Assembly (NCBI GenBank): GCA_900541965.1 | Contig: UQLN01000043.1 | Span: 1-38,093 of the forward strand | Source: an uncultured Parabacteroides sp. | Lineage (GTDB): Bacteria > Bacteroidota > Bacteroidia > Bacteroidales > Tannerellaceae | Reading direction: 5' to 3' | DNA: 38,093 nt | Shown: positions 31,725 to 38,093 of the stretch, in pieces | Layout: every line of letters begins with the position of its first letter | How positions within the stretch are numbered: position 1 is the first letter of the stretch | Notes under the pieces: model-generated | The model's database searches: none | Told to the model about the DNA's origin: nothing | The model's input: only the letters and a program-made list of their open reading frames with translations | Position numbers and translations under genes: made by a program

Positions 31725-32191
31725 TGGGAAAGTTTAGTAAAGCGGGCGGAAGGGAAATGCCCGAATTAAATACCTCTTCATTACCTGACTTGGTGTTCGC
31801 CTTCTTGTTCTTCATCATGATGGTTACAACAATGCGTGAAGTAACTTTGAAAGTAGAATTCCGTGCTCCGGAAGCAACTGAACTTCAGAAGCTGGAAAAG
31901 AAATCATTGGTTACATTCATCTATGTAGGTAAACCGACTCAGGAAATGAGAGCTAAGATGGGTTCTGAAACTCGTTTGCAGTTGAATGACAATTTCGCTG
32001 AAATATCAGAAATTCAGGATTACATCGCTCAGGAAAAGTCTAGTATGAAAGAAGAAGACCAGCCGTTCATGACTGTATCTATCAAAGCTGATAAAGAAAC
32101 TAAGATGGGTATTATTACGGACGTAAAACAGGCTCTTCGTGAAGCATACGCATTGAAGATCAGTTATTCTGCACGTCAACGTGTTGATTAA
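31724..32191 (+). CDS. exbD: ExbD family biopolymer transporter (second copy)
   Basis: A 155-residue protein with N-terminal G-R-E-M-P-E-L-N-T and a membrane helix with the conserved Asp, L-P-D-L-V-F-A-F-L-F-F-I-M-M-V-T-T. The periplasmic domain of about 115 residues includes V-T-F-I-Y-V-G and ends D-V-K-Q-A-L-R-E-A. It is a diverged paralogue of the upstream copy, and paired ExbD genes are common in Bacteroidetes TonB systems. It is translationally coupled to the first copy and ends before a strong terminator, closing the exb operon. Confidence 0.92.
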   Translation: MGKFSKAGGREMPELNTSSLPDLVFAFLFFIMMVTTMREVTLKVEFRAPEATELQKLEKKSLVTFIYVGKPTQEMRAKMGSETRLQLNDNFAEISEIQDYIAQEKSSMKEEDQPFMTVSIKADKETKMGIITDVKQALREAYALKISYSARQRVD

Positions 32192-32208
32192 CCGGAGAAA
32201 TACTTACT

Positions 32209-32242
32209 AAAAAAGGCGGGATTTTAGTTCCCGCCTTTTTTA
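32209..32242 (+). terminator. Terminator of the exb operon
   Basis: GGCGGGA (32215-32221) pairs with TCCCGCC (32229-32235), flanked by six A and six T. It can also serve the convergent GNAT gene. Confidence 0.9.
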
Positions 32243-32244
32243 TT

Positions 32245-32796
32245 TTATATATTGACATCATATACATGTTTGTAAATAATTTGCTTGACTCCATCAAAAG
32301 AATCCGACAAATCTATTTGACCGTAACTCATCAGGCGCATTTCAAGCCCATCTTCTCCCTGACGATATGGAGGCTGATAATATACATAAGAATCCAAAAC
32401 AAAGCCTAAACGCTCATAAAAGCCAATTCTACGCTTGCTCATCTCATCATTAGGAGTCTCGACCTCTATAACTACAGGAGTTCCACAGATGGCAAGAAAT
32501 TGCTCCATAGCCTTAGCACCAATACCTCCATTACGGGCTGCCGCATCAATAGCAAAATGTTCGATATAAGCAAAATCATCAAAAGTCCATTTGGTGATAA
32601 AACCTACATATTCATCACCTCTTAACAATGCATATATTACAAAACGGGGTTCGTCCGACAACAGATCACGCACAAGAGCAAAATCACGGCGTTCTACTTC
32701 TGGAAAAGAATCATTATAAGTCTTCTCTATCCGATTCAACAACGGATCTAATACATCCTTCACCGGTACACAAACAACTGATGGCTTCAAACTCAT
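32245..32796 (-). CDS. GNAT family N-acetyltransferase
   Basis: A 183-residue GNAT-fold protein. The acetyl-CoA site is recognisable as I-E-H-F-A-I-D-A-A-A-R-N-G-G-I-G-A-K-A-M (motif A, R/Q-x-x-G-x-G/A variant with N-G-G-I-G), and motif B follows as R-I-G-F-Y-E-R-L-G-F. It transfers an acetyl group to an amine; the substrate is unknown. It is convergent with the exb operon and divergent from the Lrp-type gene, with a 146-base gap. No clear -7 element is present on its side. Confidence 0.88.
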   Translation of the reverse strand: MSLKPSVVCVPVKDVLDPLLNRIEKTYNDSFPEVERRDFALVRDLLSDEPRFVIYALLRGDEYVGFITKWTFDDFAYIEHFAIDAAARNGGIGAKAMEQFLAICGTPVVIEVETPNDEMSKRRIGFYERLGFVLDSYVYYQPPYRQGEDGLEMRLMSYGQIDLSDSFDGVKQIIYKHVYDVNI

Positions 32797-32884
32797 AAAA
32801 CGTCAATTTTAATGATTACTAAAAAAGAAACTTACAAACTAAAATATTTATCCAAACAATATCCATTAATCATTAGAGATTAGC

Positions 32885-32892
32885 TATATTTG
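32885..32892 (+). promoter_or_regulatory. Bacteroides-type -7 element for the Lrp-type gene
   Basis: TATATTTG, 50 bases before the ATG at 32943. Confidence 0.55.
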
Positions 32893-32896
32893 TATT

Positions 32897-32913
32897 TAGA
32901 ATGTAAGATTCTA
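32897..32913. promoter_or_regulatory. Inverted repeat at the predicted start of Lrp-type gene transcription
   Basis: TAGAAT-GTAAG-ATTCTA is a perfect 6-bp inverted repeat with a 5-base spacer, starting five bases after the -7 element. The position suits an autorepression operator for the Lrp-like protein it precedes. Confidence 0.4.
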
Positions 32914-32942
32914 TACTACATATATACAAATATACAGAAATT

Positions 32943-33416
32943 ATGGCACATCATCAACTGGATGAATTAGACGAAAAGATACTAAAACTAATTATCGGAA
33001 ATGCCCGTATGCCTTTCCTTGAAGTGGCAAGAGAATGTAATGTATCGGGAGCTGCTATTCATCAACGCATACAAAAGCTGACTAATTTGGGAGTAATCAA
33101 AGGCTCCGAATTTATTGTCGATAATACGAAAGTAGGCTATGAAACATGTGCCTATATGGGATTATTCCTCAAATCACCAGGACAATTTCCCTCTGTGACA
33201 GAGGCATTGAGGCAAATACCGGAAGTAGTAGAATGCCATTATACCACAGGACAATATGATTTATTTATCAAGATATATGCAAAAAACAACCAACACTTGC
33301 TCAGCATTATCCATAAAAAATTGCAACCATTAGGATTAGCACGGACAGAGTCGCTGATATCCTTTAAAGAAGCATTTAAAAAACAAATTCCGATTAATCT
33401 GGAAGATGAAGAATAA
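32943..33416 (+). CDS. Lrp/AsnC family transcriptional regulator
   Basis: A 157-residue feast/famine regulator. Residues 6-60 form the helix-turn-helix (L-D-E-K-I-L-K-L-I-I, then V-A-R-E-C-N-V-S-G-A-A-I-H-Q-R-I-Q-K-L). Residues 70-150 form the RAM ligand-binding and oligomerisation domain (V-V-E-C-H-Y-T-T-G-Q-Y-D-L-F-I-K, a variant of the G-x-x-D-Y effector motif). It probably binds an amino acid and acts as a dimer or octamer. The short polar C-terminus ends L-E-D-E-E. It has its own promoter with an overlapping inverted repeat and is convergent with asnS. The asparagine link is suggestive only. Confidence 0.93.
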   Translation: MAHHQLDELDEKILKLIIGNARMPFLEVARECNVSGAAIHQRIQKLTNLGVIKGSEFIVDNTKVGYETCAYMGLFLKSPGQFPSVTEALRQIPEVVECHYTTGQYDLFIKIYAKNNQHLLSIIHKKLQPLGLARTESLISFKEAFKKQIPINLEDEE

Positions 33417-33457
33417 AAAAATGCCGGTCTCTCTAAAAATGAGACCGGCATTTTTTA
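33415..33457. terminator. Bidirectional terminator between the Lrp-type gene and asnS
   Basis: A perfect 11-bp stem (ATGCCGGTCTC 33421-33431 with GAGACCGGCAT 33441-33451) has A6 on the left and T6 on the right, so it works for both convergent genes. Confidence 0.92.
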
Positions 33458-33472
33458 TTTATTAAATTCTTC

Positions 33473-34879
33473 TTAGAAATCTGCATTTTTCGGGGTACGC
33501 GGGAACGGTATTACGTCACGAATATTTGTCATCCCTGTTACGAATAACAGCAAACGTTCAAATCCCAAGCCAAATCCTGAATGAGGAACTGTACCAAAAC
33601 GGCGGGTATCCAAATACCACCACATATCCTTCATGGGTATGCCCAATTCATTGATGCGATTTTGCAGCTTATCATAATCAGCTTCACGTTCGGATCCACC
33701 AATTATTTCTCCGATTTTCGGGAATAGAACATCCATTGCACGGACAGTCTTTCCATCTTCGTTCTGTTTCATATAGAACGCTTTGATTTCTTTCGGATAA
33801 TCAGTCAGGATAACCGGACGTTTAAAGTGATCTTCAACCAAGAAGCGCTCATGCTCAGAAGCCAAATCAACCCCCCAATAAACAGGGAATTCAAATTTAT
33901 GTCCCTTAGCTACTGCCTCTTCAAGAATCTTAATACCATCAGTATATGGCAAACGTACAAATTCATCTTTTAATACACCTTCCAGACGTGCTATTAATCC
34001 TTTATCGAACATGTCGTTCAAGAACTTAATATCATCCATACAGTTATCCAATGCCCAGCGAACACAATATTTAATAAAGTCTTCTGCCAGATCCATGTTA
34101 TCAAGGATATCATTGAATGCAACTTCCGGTTCAATCATCCAGAACTCTGCCAAATGGCGCGGAGTATTTGAGTTTTCTGCACGGAAAGTCGGGCCAAATG
34201 TATAAATCTGTCCCAATGCTGTTGCTGCCAATTCACCTTCAAGCTGTCCGGAAACTGTTAAACTTGCCTGTTTTCCAAAGAAGTCGTCATCATAAATAAT
34301 TGAGCCGTTTTCATCCTTCTTCAGATCATATAAGTTCATTGTTGTTACCTGAAACATCTGCCCTGCACCTTCACAATCGGATGCTGTTACAATAGGCGTA
34401 TGGAAATAAAAGAAACCTCTGTCATGGAAAAATTTATGAATAGCATAAGCCATATTATGACGGATACGGAATACTGCACCAAATGTATTCGTACGGGGAC
34501 GCAAATGAGCTATCTCACGCAAGAACTCCATAGAGTGGCCTTTCTTCTGCAAAGGATATGTATTCACATCAGCAGTTCCATAAATTTCAATCTCAGTAGC
34601 CTGAATTTCTACATTCTGTCCTTTTCCCTGAGATTGTACCAATATTCCGTTTACATTTATACTGGCACCCGTTGTAATAGGCTTAAGGTATTCCTCCCCT
34701 AATTTTTCCACGTCTACAACGATCTGAACATTATTAATTGTAGAACCGTCATTCAAAGCTATAAAACTAACCTGTTTGCTACCACGACGGGTACGAACCC
34801 ATCCCTTAACATTAACGGCCGTACCGTAAGCCTCACTCTTCAGTACATCTACAATTTTTGTTCTTTTAATTGCTTCCAT
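33473..34879 (-). CDS. asnS: Asparaginyl-tRNA synthetase
   Basis: A 468-residue class IIb enzyme that charges tRNA-Asn with asparagine and ATP. Residues about 18-100 are the OB-fold anticodon-binding domain (G-W-V-R-T-R-R). The catalytic domain has motif 2 F-R-A-E-N-S-N-T-P-R-H-L-A-E-F and motif 3 H-S-G-F-G-L-G-F-E-R-L. The E-G-A-G-Q-M-F signature near 170 is the AsnRS form. Length is normal. It lies 69 bases downstream of the pseudouridine synthase's opposite end in the same direction: transcription order is purB, pseudouridine synthase, then a hairpin, then asnS has its stop here; the gene itself starts upstream of that hairpin at 34879 and is read away from it. No exact -7 element is visible in the short gap. 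Confidence 0.97.
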   Translation of the reverse strand: MEAIKRTKIVDVLKSEAYGTAVNVKGWVRTRRGSKQVSFIALNDGSTINNVQIVVDVEKLGEEYLKPITTGASINVNGILVQSQGKGQNVEIQATEIEIYGTADVNTYPLQKKGHSMEFLREIAHLRPRTNTFGAVFRIRHNMAYAIHKFFHDRGFFYFHTPIVTASDCEGAGQMFQVTTMNLYDLKKDENGSIIYDDDFFGKQASLTVSGQLEGELAATALGQIYTFGPTFRAENSNTPRHLAEFWMIEPEVAFNDILDNMDLAEDFIKYCVRWALDNCMDDIKFLNDMFDKGLIARLEGVLKDEFVRLPYTDGIKILEEAVAKGHKFEFPVYWGVDLASEHERFLVEDHFKRPVILTDYPKEIKAFYMKQNEDGKTVRAMDVLFPKIGEIIGGSEREADYDKLQNRINELGIPMKDMWWYLDTRRFGTVPHSGFGLGFERLLLFVTGMTNIRDVIPFPRTPKNADF

Positions 34880-34911
34880 GTTTATATTTTTAATCTTAGA
34901 TAATCAAAACA

Positions 34912-34939
34912 AGTTAGCCGGCATCTCAACCGGCTAACT
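34912..34939 (-). terminator. Hairpin between the pseudouridine synthase gene and asnS
   Basis: A perfect 10-bp stem (AGTTAGCCGG 34912-34921 with CCGGCTAACT 34930-34939) with an 8-base loop lies ten bases after the pseudouridine synthase stop. On the minus strand it is followed by a short T-rich tract, so it may partly end transcription before asnS. Confidence 0.7.
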
Positions 34940-34948
34940 CTATATTTC

Positions 34949-36466
34949 TTATTCAAAAGCTCCCATGCGGAGAGTATTAACCTCTCTTTCATTCAGATAA
35001 CGCCATTTTCCGCGTCCCAGGTTCTTTTTAGTCAGTCCGGCAAAGTATACACGATCAAGCTTAATCACGTGATAGCCCAATGATTCGAAAATACGACGAA
35101 CGATGCGATTACGGCCGGAGTGAATTTCAATTCCCACCTGGCTTTTATCCTCTTCGCTGGCATAACTAATTGCATCTGCGTGGATTTCACCATCTTCAAG
35201 TTCCAATCCATTTGCAATCTTCTCCATATCTTCAACCGTTACATTTTTATCCAACCATACATGATAAATCTTCTTCTTCTTATAAGACGGATGAGTCAAT
35301 TTAGAAGCCAAATCACCATCATTGGTCAATAACAATACACCTGTTGTATTACGGTCTAAACGTCCTACCGGATAAATACGTTCTTGACATGCATTTTTTA
35401 CCAAATCCATTACCGTCAAACGTTCCTGAGGGTCATCAGATGTCGTTACGCAATTTTTCGGCTTATTCAAGACAATATAGATCTTACTTTCAATCTGGAC
35501 AGGACGATCCTGGAATGTGACCTTATCCTGGCGTGTAATCTTTGTTCCCAATTCGGTTACTACCACATCGTTAACTTTAACTACCCCCGACTGGATAAAT
35601 TCATCGGCTTCACGACGTGAACAAACACCTGCATTTGACAAAAATTTATTCAAACGAATTGGCTCATTCGGGTCTGCCAAGACTTCCTTATACTTTAACT
35701 GTTTCTGGAAATTATATTTGGCATTTGGATTATAGTCTCCGGAACGATGATTATTATTGCTCGGACGACGATTTCCATAGCCACCACCATTGTTGCCATA
35801 GCCTCTGTGATTACCATAGCCTCCGCTATTGCCATAACCACCACCGCTATTACCATAACGATTATTATTTCCATAGCCTCTGTTGTTGTCGCGATGTTCA
35901 TTACGGTCAAACGATGTTACACGAGCATCACCAACACGAGGTCTTCTTTTCTTCATACCATCCCCTGAAGCACCTTCACCTGAAGGAGTTGCAGAATAGG
36001 CTTTCCCACGGTCCTCATAATTCGGACGGGAAGGACGATTATACGATGGACGATCATTCCCATAATAATTATTATTACCATGAGGACGGTCATTATTATT
36101 GCCATATCCCCCCTGATTATATGACCGGTTGTTTCCATAAGACGACCGTGAATTGTTATAACCACCCTGGTTTCCATAATTACGGTTCCCGCCATTGTCA
36201 CGGTTATAAGGTTTGTTGTAACCACCCTCACGGTTGTTATCGTACGTACGCGGACGACTTGGTCTGTCACCATAAGAATTATAACCGCCACGGTCTTCCC
36301 AATTAGGACGGTTATACGATCTCCGTTCATAGTTGTTTCCTTCAGGTCTGTTATAACCTTGGTTGTAAGGTCTCCGTTCAGAATCCTGGTCTGTGTTTTC
36401 TCGTCTGATACTTGGTATCACTTTCCTTGGACGCGGTTGAGTTTCATCTCTTTCTTCTGTACTCAT
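34949..36466 (-). CDS. RluB/RsuA-family pseudouridine synthase with a long low-complexity N-terminus
   Basis: A 505-residue protein. Residues 1-269 are low-complexity, dominated by Asn, Gly, Tyr and Arg in repeats such as G-G-Y-G-N and Y-N-R-P; they are almost surely disordered. Residues about 270-330 are an S4 RNA-binding domain (R-L-N-K-F-L-S-N-A-G-V-C-S-R-R-E-A-D). Residues 330-505 are the catalytic domain with P-V-G-R-L-D-R-N-T-T-G (catalytic Asp371), I-V-L-N-K-P and S-G-R-N-R-I-V-R-R-I-F. These fit the RsuA/RluB/RluE family, which isomerises uridine in rRNA (RluB acts at 2605 of 23S rRNA). The core alone would be of normal length. It lies between purB and asnS on the same strand. Confidence 0.9.
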   Translation of the reverse strand: MSTEERDETQPRPRKVIPSIRRENTDQDSERRPYNQGYNRPEGNNYERRSYNRPNWEDRGGYNSYGDRPSRPRTYDNNREGGYNKPYNRDNGGNRNYGNQGGYNNSRSSYGNNRSYNQGGYGNNNDRPHGNNNYYGNDRPSYNRPSRPNYEDRGKAYSATPSGEGASGDGMKKRRPRVGDARVTSFDRNEHRDNNRGYGNNNRYGNSGGGYGNSGGYGNHRGYGNNGGGYGNRRPSNNNHRSGDYNPNAKYNFQKQLKYKEVLADPNEPIRLNKFLSNAGVCSRREADEFIQSGVVKVNDVVVTELGTKITRQDKVTFQDRPVQIESKIYIVLNKPKNCVTTSDDPQERLTVMDLVKNACQERIYPVGRLDRNTTGVLLLTNDGDLASKLTHPSYKKKKIYHVWLDKNVTVEDMEKIANGLELEDGEIHADAISYASEEDKSQVGIEIHSGRNRIVRRIFESLGYHVIKLDRVYFAGLTKKNLGRGKWRYLNEREVNTLRMGAFE

Positions 36467-36498
36467 TTGCTACGAATTAAATGATAATTAAATAATTC

Positions 36499-36516
36499 GG
36501 TAGCCTCACGGCTACC
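36499..36516 (-). terminator. Small hairpin between purB and the pseudouridine synthase gene
   Basis: GGTAGCC-TCAC-GGCTACC is a perfect 7-bp stem with a 4-base loop in the 62-base gap after purB. The following minus-strand sequence is AT-rich without a solid T run, so it may be only a weak terminator or processing site. Confidence 0.45.
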
Positions 36517-36528
36517 ACATGTTTCTCT

Positions 36529-37872
36529 CTAAATTCCTGTATAATTATGAGGCGTAATCGCCTTTAATTCAGCTTTAACAGCATCACTCACCTGCAATGT
36601 ATCAATAAAACTACGTATCGATTCAGATGTAATTCCTTCATTTGTACGGGTCAAGGCTTTCAACGCTTCATAAGGTTTCGGATAACCTTCCCGGCGCAAA
36701 ATAGTTTGGATACCTTCGGCTACCACAGCCCAGCATTGATCCAAGTCCTGATACAAAGCTTTCTCATTTAATAACAATTTTCCCAAGCCTTTTGTTAAGC
36801 TTTTGAATGCTATTTCAATATGAGCCATCGGGACACCCACATTACGCAATACTGTAGAGTCTGTTAAATCCCGCTGTAAACGAGATATAGGCAATTTCAT
36901 AGCCAAATGCGTTAAGATGGCATTCGCCATTCCTAAATTACCCTCTGCATTTTCAAAATCAATCGGGTTCACCTTATGAGGCATTGCAGAAGACCCGACT
37001 TCACCAGCCTTAATCTTTTGCTTGAAATATTCCATTGAAACATATTGCCAGAAATCACGGCACAAGTCAATCAGGATAGTATCGACTCTCTTCATGCCAT
37101 CAAAAATTGCAGCAAGATTGTCATAATTTGAAATCTGTGTAGTCCATTCCTCACGGCTAAGCCCCAACACTTCATTTACAAATTTGTTACCAAATGCACG
37201 CCAGTCATATTCCGGATATGCAACGTTATGTGCATTGAAATTACCTGTCGCACCACCAAATTTGGCAGAGACAGGAACTGCTTTCAACAAACTCACCTGC
37301 TGCTCCAAGCGGTACACAAATACCATAATTTCTTTTCCCAAGCGCGTAGGAGAAGCCGGCTGTCCATGAGTTTTAGCCAGCATGGGTATTTCTGCCCACG
37401 CTTCAGCGTATTGCTTCAACAGATTTATCACCTCCTGAAGTCCCGGATAATACACCTCGTTCAGGGCATCTTTGATAGACAAAGGTACAGATGTATTGTT
37501 TATATCCTGGGATGTCAACCCAAAATGAATAAATTCTTTATACTCCTGCAAAGACAGTAAATCAAATTTTTCTTTGATAAAATACTCTACTGCTTTTACA
37601 TCATGATTTGTTATGCTTTCTATCTCTTTTATACGCGTTGCATCTTCAACAGAAAAGTCCTGATAAATTTTCCGCAGAGCTTGTTTATTTTCCGCTGTTG
37701 CCAAAGCTTGTAATTGCGGAAGAAATTCAGACAAAGTAATAAAATACTCGATCTCAACCTGCACTCTGTATTTAATGAGTGCATATTCAGAGAAGTAGGC
37801 AGCCAGATTTTCAGCCTTATTCCTATATCGCCCGTCTACAGGTGATATTGCTGTTAGTGTAGAAAATTTCAT
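36529..37872 (-). CDS. purB: Adenylosuccinate lyase
   Basis: A 447-residue member of the fumarase/aspartase superfamily that acts twice in purine synthesis, cleaving SAICAR and adenylosuccinate with release of fumarate. The superfamily signature is S-S-A-M-P-H-K-V-N-P-I-D-F-E-N-A-E-G, containing the flexible catalytic loop serine. T-S-Q-D-I-N-N-T and K-T-H-G-Q-P-A-S-P-T carry substrate-binding residues and the catalytic histidine. The length agrees with the E. coli-type enzyme (456). ATG 37872 (M-K-F-S-T-L) is preferred; an ATG two codons earlier is possible. The -7 element at 37895-37902 makes it the first gene of the purB unit. Confidence 0.96.
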   Translation of the reverse strand: MKFSTLTAISPVDGRYRNKAENLAAYFSEYALIKYRVQVEIEYFITLSEFLPQLQALATAENKQALRKIYQDFSVEDATRIKEIESITNHDVKAVEYFIKEKFDLLSLQEYKEFIHFGLTSQDINNTSVPLSIKDALNEVYYPGLQEVINLLKQYAEAWAEIPMLAKTHGQPASPTRLGKEIMVFVYRLEQQVSLLKAVPVSAKFGGATGNFNAHNVAYPEYDWRAFGNKFVNEVLGLSREEWTTQISNYDNLAAIFDGMKRVDTILIDLCRDFWQYVSMEYFKQKIKAGEVGSSAMPHKVNPIDFENAEGNLGMANAILTHLAMKLPISRLQRDLTDSTVLRNVGVPMAHIEIAFKSLTKGLGKLLLNEKALYQDLDQCWAVVAEGIQTILRREGYPKPYEALKALTRTNEGITSESIRSFIDTLQVSDAVKAELKAITPHNYTGI

Positions 37873-37894
37873 ATACATTATTAATATAGAGATG

Positions 37895-37902
37895 CAAAGG
37901 TA
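37895..37902 (-). promoter_or_regulatory. Bacteroides-type -7 element for purB
   Basis: TACCTTTG on the minus strand, 22 bases upstream of the purB ATG. Confidence 0.6.
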
Positions 37903-37962
37903 CTATAATTCTTAAACATACAGGACAGAGCCGGAACTTTTTTCTACTTTTTTCGCAAAAAA

Positions 37963-37993
37963 TTTGGAGAGAATAAAAAAAGCCGTATCTTTG
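37963..37993 (+). promoter_or_regulatory. Consensus promoter of tRNA-Val
   Basis: TTTG (37963-37966), a 19-base spacer, then TATCTTTG (37986-37993) is a full match to the Bacteroides -33/-7 consensus. It lies 45 bases upstream of the tRNA. Confidence 0.8.
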
Positions 37994-38038
37994 CAGCGCT
38001 TTAGAGAGATAAAGTTTATAAACTTACTGAAAATGAAA

Positions 38039-38093
38039 GGGCGTTTAGCTCAGCTGGTTCAGAGCATCTGCCTTACAAGCAGAGGGTCGGCGG
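38039..38093 (+). tRNA. tRNA-Val(TAC), 3' end outside window
   Basis: The first 55 bases of a tRNA are present: acceptor 5' strand GGGCGTT, D arm GCTC...GAGC with AGCTGGTTCA loop, and anticodon stem TCTGC/GCAGA around C-T-TAC-A-A with the anticodon at 38074-38076. The variable loop and the beginning of the T arm (GGCGG) follow before the window ends. Confidence 0.93.

Noticed and set aside
35617..36306. A 229-codon histidine- and tyrosine-rich open frame on the plus strand
   Set aside because: It is the complement of the Asn/Gly/Tyr codon repeats of the pseudouridine synthase extension. Its composition is an artefact of those repeats, and it has no promoter.
1..38093. CRISPR array, insertion sequence, prophage or plasmid origin
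   Set aside because: No regularly spaced repeats, transposase, integrase or replication gene was found. The gene content is housekeeping throughout.

Overview
The window is a chromosomal housekeeping stretch from a Bacteroidales bacterium. The evidence is the promoter style (a -7 element TAnnTTTG upstream of more than a dozen genes, sometimes with TTTG or TTG about 19 bp further upstream), the near absence of Shine-Dalgarno sequences, lipoproteins and DUF4783/DUF4251 proteins typical of Bacteroidetes, and a TonB/ExbB/ExbD/ExbD system with an inserted membrane protein. The dipeptidyl peptidase IV and OmpA proteins resemble those of Porphyromonas gingivalis as I remember them, so a Parabacteroides/Tannerella-like genus is likely. 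No transposase, integrase, CRISPR array or phage gene was seen.

Layout. 1-2443: the tail of a winged-helix regulator, a SEC59/phytol-kinase-like membrane protein and prs. 2573-5169: a cytoplasmic GH13 enzyme and a patatin-like lipase, divergent from hppA (5351-7555), a K+-dependent-type membrane pyrophosphatase. 7677-10477: rlmH, a DUF4783 protein with nadC, and a short RsmI-like methyltransferase. 10607-12331: two adjacent lipoprotein genes, the second split by an in-frame TGA. 12550-17959: an RsmF-like RNA m5C methyltransferase, an OmpA protein, ppk1 and a YfcE-type phosphoesterase. 17985-22193 (minus strand): dpp4, lipA and a membrane protein ending in a degenerate Nudix domain. 22385-26712: a TIGR01212 radical SAM protein, DUF4251, pfkA, ispH and cmk. 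27002-32191: tonB, a polyprenyl diphosphate synthase, a TatD-type nuclease, tRNA-Ser(GGA), exbB, an unnamed 4-helix membrane protein, exbD1 and exbD2. 32245-38093: a GNAT acetyltransferase, an Lrp/AsnC regulator, asnS, a pseudouridine synthase with a 269-residue disordered N-terminus, purB and the start of tRNA-Val(TAC).

The genes cover nucleotide and NAD synthesis (prs, purB, cmk, nadC), pyrophosphate and polyphosphate energetics (hppA, ppk1), isoprenoids (ispH, prenyl synthase), glycolysis (pfkA), translation and RNA modification (asnS, rlmH, the RsmF-like, RsmI-like and RluB-like enzymes, two tRNAs) and envelope functions (TonB/ExbBD, OmpA, DPP IV, lipoproteins). I found no clear new multi-gene system. 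The items most worth a second look are the TGA-interrupted lipoprotein gene, the low-complexity extension on the pseudouridine synthase, the membrane-anchored degenerate Nudix protein, the double palindrome at the ispH stop codon and the extra membrane protein in the exb operon.
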